Shown: piece by piece, positions 55,824 through 64,000 of the stretch | Position numbering within the stretch: the first letter of the stretch is position 1 | How the letters are laid out: every line of letters starts with the position of its first letter | Assembly: GCA_025062195.1 (NCBI GenBank) | Contig: JANXAS010000001.1 | Span: forward strand, 64,872-128,871 | Length of the DNA: 64,000 nucleotides | Direction of reading: 5' to 3' | Origin: Armatimonadota bacterium | GTDB taxonomy: Bacteria; Armatimonadota; Fervidibacteria; Fervidibacterales; Thermosaccharophagaceae | Program-made: the position numbers and the translations under genes | Notes under the pieces: model-generated | The model's input: only the letters and a program-made list of their open reading frames with translations | Told to the model about the DNA's origin: nothing | Databases searched by the model: none

Positions 55824-58157
55824 TCACCTCGCTCCTCCTGCTACATTGATCCTAACTGCCGCATTTACAGATGCCCTACTCTCAACGCCGGAGGCTTCAA
55901 CATTCGCTACATAAAAACCATCGGGAAGATTATCCGGCAGCCTCACCGAAAGGATATTCCCACCGCGCCCGTAAACCTTTGACGGTTCAATTCGCATGAT
56001 GAGTCTTCCAGTGAGCGTCAGCAAGCTCAACCTTAGTTTAGCTGGCTGCGTCAATGTAAAGCTGAGCACTAATGCCCCACCACGGCTCGGCAGCTGGCGC
56101 AAGTTCAAGATGCGCAGCGGTGAGTGTGCGCCGTGCAAGAGTTTTAAATTGAGGTAGCGTCTTTCACCCGCCCCTATAGAAAAACTATACGGGCGTTGTG
56201 TAAATGGATCAATGGTAACGCCCCTTTCATTATCAATCAAGGTCGCCCTCACATCCTTAAGGGGCTTATTCAACGGCTCAAGAGATAATGTCACAACGCC
56301 GCCTTCATTGCCCTCAATTAGAATGAGAAAGTTTTGTGCCCGTGAACTGTTAGAGCGCAGGTCAACTGCGCATTTCATTTCTCCGTTTTCAGTCCGCTGG
56401 ATAAGTGACAGGTTGAAGCACCGCAAACCGAAGGGCTTTGGCGGTTCGGGAATGTCAAGCACATCAAACCCGTCGCTGGCATTATTTGCGACACCTACGA
56501 AATTGTCGCTGTCAACCGACGCGCCACACATCGCCCTCAACCTTAAAAGAAACGAATCAACAGCGTGCACCTTAAGCAATTTAAGGGCTTCATCTTGAGA
56601 TGTATGGCGAGACATACGCACCGGCTGATTATCCACAAGCAACTCAACTGGCTGAAGCGCATAAACCCAATAAGCTTTGTATGGCTCAAGCGTTGTCGCA
56701 ATTTGGTAATAACCTGCAACGGTTTCAGCACCACCCCACTCCTCACGGAGCGTGAAAATAGCCGTGCTGATAAACGCCCTCGCCTTTAAATCCGTTATTG
56801 GGATTGCCTCAAGTCCAGCTGGCTTAATGTATGAGCGCAACCAATCAACTGCGAATGTAAATGGAGCGCCTATCAAGTTCCAACCGACCTCAAGCTTGAT
56901 CGGGAAGCGATAAACAGACGGCGTTGGCGAGCCTTCACGGGTGAAGTCCAAATATGTGTTGGTTAAAAGGAAATAGCCTCGCCCAATTTGAAATGCGTAT
57001 GCTGGCGAGGCAACATTTGTTGGGTCAAAATATGCATACTCACCGCCAAGCGGTTTTTTCGGATCTGTGATCCATGTTGCGAGCTTGAGCTTGCTCAATT
57101 CAAATACCTGTGCGGCACTCAACCCGTCCTTCGTGTAGTCATAAGGGAGCGACATCATATGCAAACCGGGCTTGAAACTTTTGAAAGCGCTCACAGCGAA
57201 GTTTATCCCTTTAGTTTCACGCCCAGAAATGACACTCACATTTCGTTTCTCAACGGATGAGTAGCCGGTGGTGGCAACTCGCACATTATAAATCCCAGCA
57301 GCAACAGTGATGCGGTAATTGAAGCGATAGCCATTCTCCTCCTCATATTCTGGTGCCGTAATAGCGAACGCCACAACCCTGCCAGCCGAATCCACAACCT
57401 CAATCCTCACGCCGCCGACAACCGAGCCATCAATCAACCTCGTCACTAAGCCGGAGATTGAACCCAACGGCAGCGCGATCAATCTGAAGTTGACGCCGGT
57501 GATGATTCCACCTGCAGGGACTGTTACAACCCTTGACTGACTCGCATATCCTGCAGCACTAACCCTCACTTCAACCTCACCGGCAGGCACATTCGTCAGC
57601 GTGTAAACGCCGCTTGATGCCGTCCTCGCCGACGATACCACCACTCCAGCATAAAGCGCCTCAACGAGAGCATTGTCAATGGGCAAACTGTCCGCATCGC
57701 GCACGACTACACCCTCAATTATGCCCGGCTGAGGCATCAAGATGATGTCAACTGTCACCGTGGCGGCTGGATCTACACGCACATTTGGCTTTGTGACCGG
57801 TTGATAGCCTGTGGCACTTGCGGTCAGGTTATATAGCCCGGGTGGTAAGTCGGATATTCGGTATGCGCCGGTTGCATCAGTTGTTGTGGACTTAGTCACG
57901 GGCTGTTCGCCAGGGTATGGAGCAACCGGTATGGCAGTGACTGTGGCATTTGGGACGCCGGTTCTCCCATCGGATTGATATACGCGCCCAACAATTGACC
58001 CAGGAGTTTGCTGAGCCTGCTGCGCAATGGAGAGATTGATCGCAAGGAACGCTATGCATAGTGCAGCACCTGTAACTCCATCCCCAAAAGAAGCAAAAAG
58101 GCGCTTTGGATGCATCCGCAGCACCCCCAAAATGGCACAGCAATTCTCCATCCCCAT
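55824..58157 (-). CDS. Secreted protein with three carboxypeptidase-regulatory-like domains and shared C-terminal region
   Basis: A 777-residue protein with a signal peptide (ALCIAFLAINLSIAQQ). Three CarboxypepD-reg/SpaA-like beta domains follow at about 52-142 (GRVYQSDGRTGVPNATVTA), 145-228 (GVVVRDADSLPIDNALVEA) and 232-322 (GLVTRLIDGSVVGGVRIEV). Residues 326-777 form the region common to three proteins of this locus: GLHMMSLPYDY, GWNLIGAPFTFAVDW, YWVYALQPVEL, NFVGVANNASDGFDVLDIPEPP and TLTGRLIMRI in the last domain, ending GGAR. The start at 58157 has GGGGTGG upstream and lies 10 bases after the coaE stop. An ATG at 58115 with GGGGGTG upstream gives a more typical signal peptide. It is the first gene of the surface cluster. 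Confidence 0.88.
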   Translation of the reverse strand: MGMENCCAILGVLRMHPKRLFASFGDGVTGAALCIAFLAINLSIAQQAQQTPGSIVGRVYQSDGRTGVPNATVTAIPVAPYPGEQPVTKSTTTDATGAYRISDLPPGLYNLTASATGYQPVTKPNVRVDPAATVTVDIILMPQPGIIEGVVVRDADSLPIDNALVEALYAGVVVSSARTASSGVYTLTNVPAGEVEVRVSAAGYASQSRVVTVPAGGIITGVNFRLIALPLGSISGLVTRLIDGSVVGGVRIEVVDSAGRVVAFAITAPEYEEENGYRFNYRITVAAGIYNVRVATTGYSSVEKRNVSVISGRETKGINFAVSAFKSFKPGLHMMSLPYDYTKDGLSAAQVFELSKLKLATWITDPKKPLGGEYAYFDPTNVASPAYAFQIGRGYFLLTNTYLDFTREGSPTPSVYRFPIKLEVGWNLIGAPFTFAVDWLRSYIKPAGLEAIPITDLKARAFISTAIFTLREEWGGAETVAGYYQIATTLEPYKAYWVYALQPVELLVDNQPVRMSRHTSQDEALKLLKVHAVDSFLLRLRAMCGASVDSDNFVGVANNASDGFDVLDIPEPPKPFGLRCFNLSLIQRTENGEMKCAVDLRSNSSRAQNFLILIEGNEGGVVTLSLEPLNKPLKDVRATLIDNERGVTIDPFTQRPYSFSIGAGERRYLNLKLLHGAHSPLRILNLRQLPSRGGALVLSFTLTQPAKLRLSLLTLTGRLIMRIEPSKVYGRGGNILSVRLPDNLPDGFYVANVEASGVESRASVNAAVRINVAGGAR

Positions 58158-58167
58158 TCAGCCACCC

Positions 58168-58803
58168 CTACACACCACGCAAATGGCACCAGCAACGCAG
58201 CGTGCCCTTCACAGCAGAACGCAAAATGCGCGCTGTTTCTGACGGGCTTCTATTGCAGGTGATTACCCTATTTGCCCTGCGCATAAACTCATCGGGCGAA
58301 ACTTGTGAGCGCATCCTTGCAAACGCTTCCTGCATTGACATACCTCGTCCAATCAATCTTTGAAGTATTGTCCTCTCGTCAGCGTGTGTCACCCAAACCT
58401 CATCAACATTTTTCCGCATGCCCATTTCAAACAGCACAGCAGCTTCCACAACGATTAAGTTTGCACCCCTGCTGCGAGCATCGTTTATAGCGCTTTCAAT
58501 CCTCTTGACCATGAGCGGGTGGAGCAACCTATTGAGGCGCTTTAAAGCGCGCCCATCTGAGAAAACGCACCTTGCAAGTTTTCCCCTGTCAACATTGCGA
58601 GCCGAGTTGAGCACGCCTGTCCCAAAGTTTCCGACGATGCGTCCCCAACCAACTTCACCCCTGTTGAGTAACCTGTGCCCAACCAGGTCAGCGTTGATCA
58701 CCAATACGCCATGACGAGCAATGATCCGAGAGACGGTGCTTTTGCCCGAGGCAATCGCACCAGTCAAACCGATGACGGTTGAACGAACCCTTCTATACAC
58801 CAT
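58168..58803 (-). CDS. coaE: Dephospho-CoA kinase
   Basis: A 211-residue enzyme for the last step of coenzyme A biosynthesis, ATP-dependent phosphorylation of the 3'-hydroxyl of dephospho-CoA. The P-loop GAIASGKST lies near the N-terminus, followed by VLVINADLVGHRLL (family motif with the catalytic aspartate). The CoA-domain helix region with RLNRLLHPLMVKRI and VVEAAVLFEMGMRKNVDEVWVTHA follow, the latter given as VVEAAVLFEMGM and VDEVWVTHA. The C-terminus has RMRSQVSPDEFMRRA and ANRVI. It has normal length for the family. I chose the ATG at 58803, seven bases after GGTG; the frame runs nine codons further upstream. It lies downstream of rpsA and only 10 bases before the first surface-protein gene. 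Confidence 0.93.
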   Translation of the reverse strand: MVYRRVRSTVIGLTGAIASGKSTVSRIIARHGVLVINADLVGHRLLNRGEVGWGRIVGNFGTGVLNSARNVDRGKLARCVFSDGRALKRLNRLLHPLMVKRIESAINDARSRGANLIVVEAAVLFEMGMRKNVDEVWVTHADERTILQRLIGRGMSMQEAFARMRSQVSPDEFMRRANRVITCNRSPSETARILRSAVKGTLRCWCHLRGV

Positions 58804-58958
58804 TGATGCACCGCTCCAACACAGCATCAAATAACTTGGAGCAATATCTCAAGTTGGGTGTCGCGCAAATCCCGTCACAGCTGATGGAGTGATTGCATGA
58901 ATATCGCTGTGAGGAGGTGAAGGCAAGCCTCTTGGTGAGTTGAGAACTTCAATATCCA

Positions 58959-60308
58959 TTACATTTTTTCACTTTCGCTGGGGCTGCCCCCACACGATGT
59001 GCCCTGCGAGGGTTTCGCCGGCGAGACCCTGTCAAAGACTTCCTTGAGTGCTTCGCCGAGCGTCACCCTCGGCACCTCCTGCTGTTGCATAAGCTCACGA
59101 AGTTGCTGCCTTTCCTCCTCCTGAATAACTTGCCTCAAGCTGAGCACCAAGCGCCTTTGTGCGCTGTTTACTTGTATGACCTTTACCTCCACCTCTTGCC
59201 CGACTGAGAGCACATCGCCTGCCCTTGTGATGCGCCTCTCGGAAATCTCGCTTATTGGTATGATGCCCTCAATTCCGTTCGGCATGCGCACGAATGCCCC
59301 AGCAGGAACAATGCGAGTGACTTTACCCTTCACCCTTGATCCAACTGGAAAATCTCTTTCCGCCGTATTCCAAGGATCCGGAAGGAGTTGGCGCATACCC
59401 AATGAGAGACGCTCCGTCTCCGGGTCAAACTCAAGCACCACAACCTCAACGACATCGCCCTCTTTGAGCACTTCGGATGGATGGTCAATGCGAGTCCATG
59501 ACATCTCGCTTATGTGTAACAAACCTTCAATCCCACCAACATCTATGAACGCACCGTAATCTCTGAGCCGCCTTACAACACCCTGAAGAACTTCGCCAAC
59601 TTTGATCCTCTTGAGCGTCTCCTCCTTCATTCGCTGCCTTTCCTCTTCAAGCGCTATCGTGTTTGAGCAGATGACCCTCCTTCTATCCCTGTCAAGCTCA
59701 ATTATCTTGACCCTTATGGCTCTACCGACAAAATTCTCAAGGCGCCTCCTCCTTCCAAGGTAAACTTGTGATGCTGGCACAAAGCCATCAATGCCGAGGT
59801 CAACCACCAAGCCACCCCTCACCCTCTCTTTGACCATCGCTGTCAGTATCTCGCCCTTCTCATAAGCCTCAACAATCCTTCTCCATGTGCGTTCATAGTC
59901 GGCACGCCTTTTGGAGAGGATTATCAACCCCTCGCGCTCGTCACGCTCCTCCTCAACTCGTAGAACATATACTTCAACCTTCTCGCCAACCTTCGCCTCA
60001 GAGAGCATCTCCTCGCCCCACTCATTAGTTGGTATGAAACCCTCTGATTTTGCACCCACATCAACCATCACGCCGTCTTGACGAACTTGAACTATTGTCC
60101 CGACAAGTATGTCGCCGGGCTTTATCTCGGGCAGCGATGTGACCACCTCTTCAAACGCCAACTCATCGTCCCCAAATCGCACAGCCCCTGAAAGCTGAAC
60201 CTCATCCTCAGGTTCACCATCAAGCTGTGCACGCCGCTTCAACCTCTCCTCATCCTTCAAAACTCTCTCTACAAGCTCACTGTTGTCCCTGTCATTGATT
60301 TCGCCCAT
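58959..60308 (-). CDS. rpsA: 30S ribosomal protein S1 (four S1 domains)
   Basis: A 449-residue RNA-binding protein with four S1 (OB-fold) domains: GDILVGTIVQVRQDGVMVDV, GEILTAMVKERVRGGLVVDL, GEVLQGVVRRLRDYGAFIDV and GSRVKGKVTRIVPAGAFVRM. Each is followed by its EGFIP/DGFVP/EGLLHIS/EGIIPIS strand. A four-domain S1 is normal outside Proteobacteria, where six is usual. The N-terminal 60 residues are acidic and helical; the C-terminal 55 are a low-complexity tail. S1 promotes translation initiation on structured mRNAs. The ATG at 60308 has GGTGGTG six bases upstream. It sits between polA and coaE, an arrangement that suggests one housekeeping operon. Confidence 0.93.
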   Translation of the reverse strand: MGEINDRDNSELVERVLKDEERLKRRAQLDGEPEDEVQLSGAVRFGDDELAFEEVVTSLPEIKPGDILVGTIVQVRQDGVMVDVGAKSEGFIPTNEWGEEMLSEAKVGEKVEVYVLRVEEERDEREGLIILSKRRADYERTWRRIVEAYEKGEILTAMVKERVRGGLVVDLGIDGFVPASQVYLGRRRRLENFVGRAIRVKIIELDRDRRRVICSNTIALEEERQRMKEETLKRIKVGEVLQGVVRRLRDYGAFIDVGGIEGLLHISEMSWTRIDHPSEVLKEGDVVEVVVLEFDPETERLSLGMRQLLPDPWNTAERDFPVGSRVKGKVTRIVPAGAFVRMPNGIEGIIPISEISERRITRAGDVLSVGQEVEVKVIQVNSAQRRLVLSLRQVIQEEERQQLRELMQQQEVPRVTLGEALKEVFDRVSPAKPSQGTSCGGSPSESEKM

Positions 60309-60449
60309 CTTTAACACCACCTTTGCAAATGACGAAATGACTACCCGCCTGTCATCACAGGCATAAGCGACAATGCTAAGTTCATTGTGACGATGGAAGC
60401 TGCATCCGTCACACGCAAGCTCGTAAGAGCGGCATACATCCTGCGCCTT

Positions 60450-63188
60450 TCATTGCACTTCCCTCATCTCAAGCCAATTGTCGCCGGCTTTAATGTCCAC
60501 CTTGAGCGGCACACGCAGCTTGACTATGCTCTCCATAATATCGCGCATCAGCGTGATAAGCTCATCAACTTCATCGCTGTGTGCCTCGCAAATGAGTTCA
60601 TCGTGCACCTGCATTATAAGCTTTGAGCGCATCCTCCTCCTATTCATTTCGCTCCAAAGGCGCACCATTGCCAACTTCATTATGTCAGCGGCGCTTCCCT
60701 GTATTGGCGCGTTTATCGCAACTCTCTTTGCAGCTTCCCTTTCCCGTTCATCTGAACTTGTTATCCCCCTCACATATCGCCGCCTGCCAAACATCGTTGC
60801 CACATAGCCGTATTCGCTGGCGTGTGCTATTGTTTCTTCAATATATTGGCGCACCTTCGGGTAGCGATTTAGGTAGCTTCGTATGTAGCTTGCAGCCTCA
60901 TCCTCACTTATCCCGAGTTGCTGCGATAGCCCAAGCGAACTCATCCCATAGATGATCCCGAAGTTTATCACCTTAGCCCTGCGGCGCATGTCCTCATTGA
61001 CCTGTTCCAATGGCACACCGAATATGCGTGCGGCAGTGGCTGCATGAATATCTTCGCCCCGCTCAAACGCTTCACACAGCGTTTCATCGCCAGAGATGTG
61101 CGCGAGCATACGCAACTCTATTTGCGAATAGTCGGCACTGACGAGCTTGTAGCCGCTTGGCGCTATGAATGCGCGCCTGATGCGTTTACCCCACTCACTC
61201 CTTATCGGTATGTTTTGCAAGTTTGGAGAGCTTGAACTCAATCTGCCAGTTGATGCGCCTGCCTGCTCATAGTTTGTGTGCACTCTGCCCGTCCGCGCGT
61301 CAGCGAGCTCGAGCAACCCCTCAATGTATGTGCTGCGCAATTTCTCAAGCTCCCTGTATTCAAGCACCCGTGCGGCAATCTCATGCTGCGGTGCAAGCGC
61401 CTCAAGCACATCCGATGCCGTTGAATAGCCGGTTTTTGTCCTTCTGCCCCTTGGCAACTTTAGCCTTTCAAACAGGACATGCCCAAGCTGTCTTGATGAG
61501 CGTATGTTGAATCTGATGCCGGCGAGCGAATAAATTGCCTCCTCAAGCCTGTGCAACTCAGCCTGGGTCTCCTCAGACATCCGCTGAAGATAGGGGACAT
61601 CAATGAGCACGCCGTGCCGCTCCATGTCCGCGAGCACAAAAGAGAGCGGCTGCTCAATCTCGGTGAGCAGCTGCCACATGCCGCAAGAGCGCAGATGCGG
61701 CTCAAAATGTTCGCAGGCAATGTGAGTTATGCAAACAGCCTTTGCAAGCTGCAATGCTAAGTCATCATCGCCATGCGCCACGCTGGGGCGCTGCACACTT
61801 ACACTAACGCCTAGCCTCCTTGAAAGGTCTTCAAGTTCATAATCGCCTTCATCCGGATCGTAGAGGTATGCCATTAGGCGAGCATCTCTCCATGAGCTGC
61901 TGAGCGCAGCCCCAATTGAAACGCCGCGCAAAAGCCCGCCACAGCGCCGCAGCATACCTTTCAAGTCGTGAACTCGCTTTTCCAAGTTTACATCGTTCAT
62001 CAGCTGTGAAAGCCATAATGGCACATCAAAACTTTCACCCTCACTGTTTGCTCCCTCCTGCAAGAGGTCAAACAGCGATGGTTGGATTGGCGAGCTGCCA
62101 ACCGGCTTTTGGCTTGCGCGGCTGGTCTCAAGTGTGCCACCGATCGGAATGTAGTAAACATGCCTCCCATCAACGCTCATCGCAACACCTTTAATTTCAC
62201 CATCAATGCAGGCGGCAAGCGTCACTGAGCCATGCCGACGGATGCTTGAGAGCAAATTCGCAACAGCGCTCGCATCCATAACCTCATATGAGACTTTGAC
62301 CTCTCGCACGAGAAACTTGCGCAACTCAAGCTCGTCAATCAAGCGCTCAAATTCAAGCTGTTGGAAGAACTTAGCCAGTTCCTCACTCTGCAGCTTAAGG
62401 CGCTCAACGGAGCATCTCTCCCAATTGATGCAGATTGGGGCATCATCACGAAGCAAAGTGAGCTTACGCCAACGGCGCGCCTCATCGGCATGTTGCAATA
62501 TAGCTTCCCTAAGCCGAGCATCAGCTATTCTCGGCGCAGACTCAATCACCCTCTCAAGGTTGCCGAATTCCAAAATTAGCCTTTGCGCTGTCCGCTCGCC
62601 TATTCCCGGTATCCCCGGAATGTTATCCGAGGCATCGCCGCTTAACGCCTTCAAGTCCGGTATTTGACTCGGCAATATGCCCATCTCCATCTTAACTGTG
62701 GCTGAGTCGTAAACAACCGTATCGCTTATGCCGCGCTTGCAAGAGAGCACCTTTACCTTATCGCTCACGAGTTGAAGAGCATCCATATCACCGGTCACAA
62801 GATAAACTTCCATGCCGGCTTCCTCGGCACGCCTTGCCGCAGTCGCCATCAAGTCATCCGCCTCATACTCCGGCACCTGCCACACTTCCACTCCCACGAG
62901 TTTGAGGAACTCCGTGACCAACTTGACTTGCTCACGGAAGCTTTCCGGGGCACGCTCACGCTGCGCCTTATAACCTTCATAAGCTTCATGGCGGAATGTT
63001 GCCCCGGGTGGATCAAGCACAACGGCTATGTGCGTCGGTTTATACTCGCGCAGTATCTTTAAAAACATTCTCACAAACCCATAGACAGCGTTTGTGTGTA
63101 TACCTTCCCTTGTCATGAGCGGTGTAATCGCATAGAAGGCTCTGAAGAGCAGGTTATGCCCGTCAATGACAAACAGCTTTCCAACCAT
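60450..63188 (-). CDS. polA: DNA polymerase I
   Basis: A 912-residue family A polymerase. The 5'-3' exonuclease domain (1 to about 290) is complete, with FVIDGHNLLF, EYEADDLMA, VTGDMDALQL and the helix-hairpin-helix SGDASDNIPGIPGIG. The middle domain at about 310-500 corresponds to the 3'-5' exonuclease. It lacks the DTET motif (ACIDGEIKG is found instead) and seems inactive, as in Thermus-type enzymes. The polymerase motifs are intact: A, DYSQIELRML at 686; B, KVINFGIIYG around 739-748 with the phenylalanine that discriminates against dideoxynucleotides; and C, QVHDELICE around 860. The ATG at 63188 follows AGGGAG. It functions in repair and Okazaki-fragment processing. Confidence 0.96.
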   Translation of the reverse strand: MVGKLFVIDGHNLLFRAFYAITPLMTREGIHTNAVYGFVRMFLKILREYKPTHIAVVLDPPGATFRHEAYEGYKAQRERAPESFREQVKLVTEFLKLVGVEVWQVPEYEADDLMATAARRAEEAGMEVYLVTGDMDALQLVSDKVKVLSCKRGISDTVVYDSATVKMEMGILPSQIPDLKALSGDASDNIPGIPGIGERTAQRLILEFGNLERVIESAPRIADARLREAILQHADEARRWRKLTLLRDDAPICINWERCSVERLKLQSEELAKFFQQLEFERLIDELELRKFLVREVKVSYEVMDASAVANLLSSIRRHGSVTLAACIDGEIKGVAMSVDGRHVYYIPIGGTLETSRASQKPVGSSPIQPSLFDLLQEGANSEGESFDVPLWLSQLMNDVNLEKRVHDLKGMLRRCGGLLRGVSIGAALSSSWRDARLMAYLYDPDEGDYELEDLSRRLGVSVSVQRPSVAHGDDDLALQLAKAVCITHIACEHFEPHLRSCGMWQLLTEIEQPLSFVLADMERHGVLIDVPYLQRMSEETQAELHRLEEAIYSLAGIRFNIRSSRQLGHVLFERLKLPRGRRTKTGYSTASDVLEALAPQHEIAARVLEYRELEKLRSTYIEGLLELADARTGRVHTNYEQAGASTGRLSSSSPNLQNIPIRSEWGKRIRRAFIAPSGYKLVSADYSQIELRMLAHISGDETLCEAFERGEDIHAATAARIFGVPLEQVNEDMRRRAKVINFGIIYGMSSLGLSQQLGISEDEAASYIRSYLNRYPKVRQYIEETIAHASEYGYVATMFGRRRYVRGITSSDEREREAAKRVAINAPIQGSAADIMKLAMVRLWSEMNRRRMRSKLIMQVHDELICEAHSDEVDELITLMRDIMESIVKLRVPLKVDIKAGDNWLEMREVQ

Positions 63189-63251
63189 CTTGCTCCCTTC
63201 AGCAGCGCCATCACGAGCGGATTGAACCAACAAAAATCACCTCACATCAGT

Positions 63252-64000
63252 TCATTCAACCCTTGCGGCATCAGAAGATGCGCCCATTGCGCGGGTGATG
63301 AGAAAATGCAGCCCATATCCAGAAGCAGCACAAAGCAATGGTTCTATAGGCATGCGCAGGCGGGAAAGAGCGAAGTGACCTGCAATACCGCCGGTTAGAG
63401 TGAAGTAAATGATAACCGCTATGATTAGTGATATCGTGAACGCGTTCCTTCTTATCGCAAGCAAACCAACAATTGCAAACGCATAAACGCACAGCTCAAC
63501 GAAAAGCGTTAAAAGCCATAACAGCGTCACCAGCGGATAGCGCCCAAAGCGTTCCCTCATTGCTAACTCAAATGCCTCGCCAAACTTGAGCTTGAGCAAA
63601 CGGCGAAGAACTTCCGCACTCAACCCACCAATGCCATCGGTCGGAACTTTACCGTATAGCGTCCCAACCCATGTTGAATATGAGACGAATGGCAGCCACA
63701 TCAGCAAGCAGCCGCGCAAATAGTAATGCAGCGAATATACCCACTCTGCCAATACAATATGTTGCGCAACTTGAGACAGCTGTATAGCCTTCACCGGATG
63801 ATGCTCACAGAATATGTGCAGGTTCGCCGCATCGGATGAAGTATAGCTCCATCCAAAGCGCTTTGAGGCGAGCTTGAGCAACATCTCATCAGACTCTCTG
63901 CCGCTTATGCCGTGGCTCTCGCTCAAAACCCTGCTCGCAAAGAAAACAAGGGTAACCTGTCCATTAATGTCAATGAGCCACCTGCCGAGATAAACACGGT
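63252..64000 (-). CDS. GT39-like polytopic membrane protein, C-terminal part (5' end beyond the window)
   Basis: The frame is open through base 64000 on the minus strand, so only the last 249 residues are visible; a TTG at 63926 is internal. The first residues (YLGRWLIDINGQVTLVFFAS) and the ESDEMLLKL segment fit the loop and early helices of PMT/GT39 family proteins. Three or four hydrophobic helices (LVTLLWLLTLFVELCVYAF, FTISLIIAVIIYFTLTGGIA) follow. The stretch LRMPIEPLLCAASGYGL near the end resembles the closing R(L/M)PIEPLL motif of many bacterial GT39 proteins. It likely transfers a sugar across the membrane from a polyprenyl carrier, substrate unknown. It ends 63 bases before polA begins. 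Confidence 0.7.
   Translation of the reverse strand, partial: RVYLGRWLIDINGQVTLVFFASRVLSESHGISGRESDEMLLKLASKRFGWSYTSSDAANLHIFCEHHPVKAIQLSQVAQHIVLAEWVYSLHYYLRGCLLMWLPFVSYSTWVGTLYGKVPTDGIGGLSAEVLRRLLKLKFGEAFELAMRERFGRYPLVTLLWLLTLFVELCVYAFAIVGLLAIRRNAFTISLIIAVIIYFTLTGGIAGHFALSRLRMPIEPLLCAASGYGLHFLITRAMGASSDAARVE

Noticed and set aside
47799-58157. Type IX secretion system cargo proteins in the Bacteroidota sense
   Set aside because: The C-terminal Ig modules look similar and end in arginine, but no porin/gliding machinery gene is in the window and the other content does not suggest Bacteroidota. Kept only as an analogy.

Overview
The window looks like a bacterial chromosome segment from a free-living, environmental lineage. 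The combination of a DUF1559 (H-X9-DG) pseudopilin, DUF4091 and ThuA proteins, an Uma2 nuclease, an MNT-HEPN fusion and very large Ig-repeat secreted proteins is most reminiscent of Armatimonadota (Fervidibacter-like) or planctomycete-like genomes. This placement is inference from gene content; there is no rRNA gene here to settle it. No tRNA, rRNA, CRISPR array, insertion sequence or phage region was found.

Left part (1-15.9 kb), a mixed region. A DUF4091 glycosidase-like protein cut by the left edge is followed convergently by a radical SAM protein. A ThuA-domain protein is divergent from the radical SAM gene. Next comes a compact minus-strand operon: a barrel-sandwich/KOW protein, a DUF362 protein and a type IV prepilin peptidase. 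Then come a secreted beta-rich protein with a GT39 glycosyltransferase, a membrane-tethered HEAT-repeat protein, an MNT-HEPN fusion, an Uma2 endonuclease and a DUF1559 pseudopilin. The non-coding gaps here are unusually long and hold a dispersed palindromic repeat of about 100-160 bp (three copies) plus shorter GC-rich hairpin elements.

Central part (15.9-58.2 kb), the main point of interest. Six consecutive minus-strand genes encode large exported proteins. In transcription order they are: a 777-aa protein with carboxypeptidase-regulatory-like domains; a 640-aa CsgG/FlgT-like protein with a second membrane segment and fibronectin-like domains; an M6-type metalloprotease of about 1,113 aa; a secreted beta protein of about 880 aa; an uninterrupted 6,942-aa protein with a CsgG-like head, four FnIII-like domains and about 58 invasin-type (Big_1) Ig repeats; and a protein of about 3,543 aa made of about 32 IPT/TIG repeats with Asp-rich calcium-binding-like inserts. 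Three of the smaller proteins share a C-terminal region of about 440-480 residues ending in a FlgD-like Ig fold and a terminal arginine. This suggests a common export or anchoring signal. The set reads as a surface-fibre or surface-layer system with its own protease and outer-membrane-associated scaffold (inference).

Right part (58.2-64 kb), housekeeping. In transcription order: the end of a GT39-like membrane protein cut by the right edge, polA, rpsA (ribosomal protein S1) and coaE. The first surface gene starts only 10 nt after the coaE stop, so the surface cluster may be read through from the housekeeping operon.
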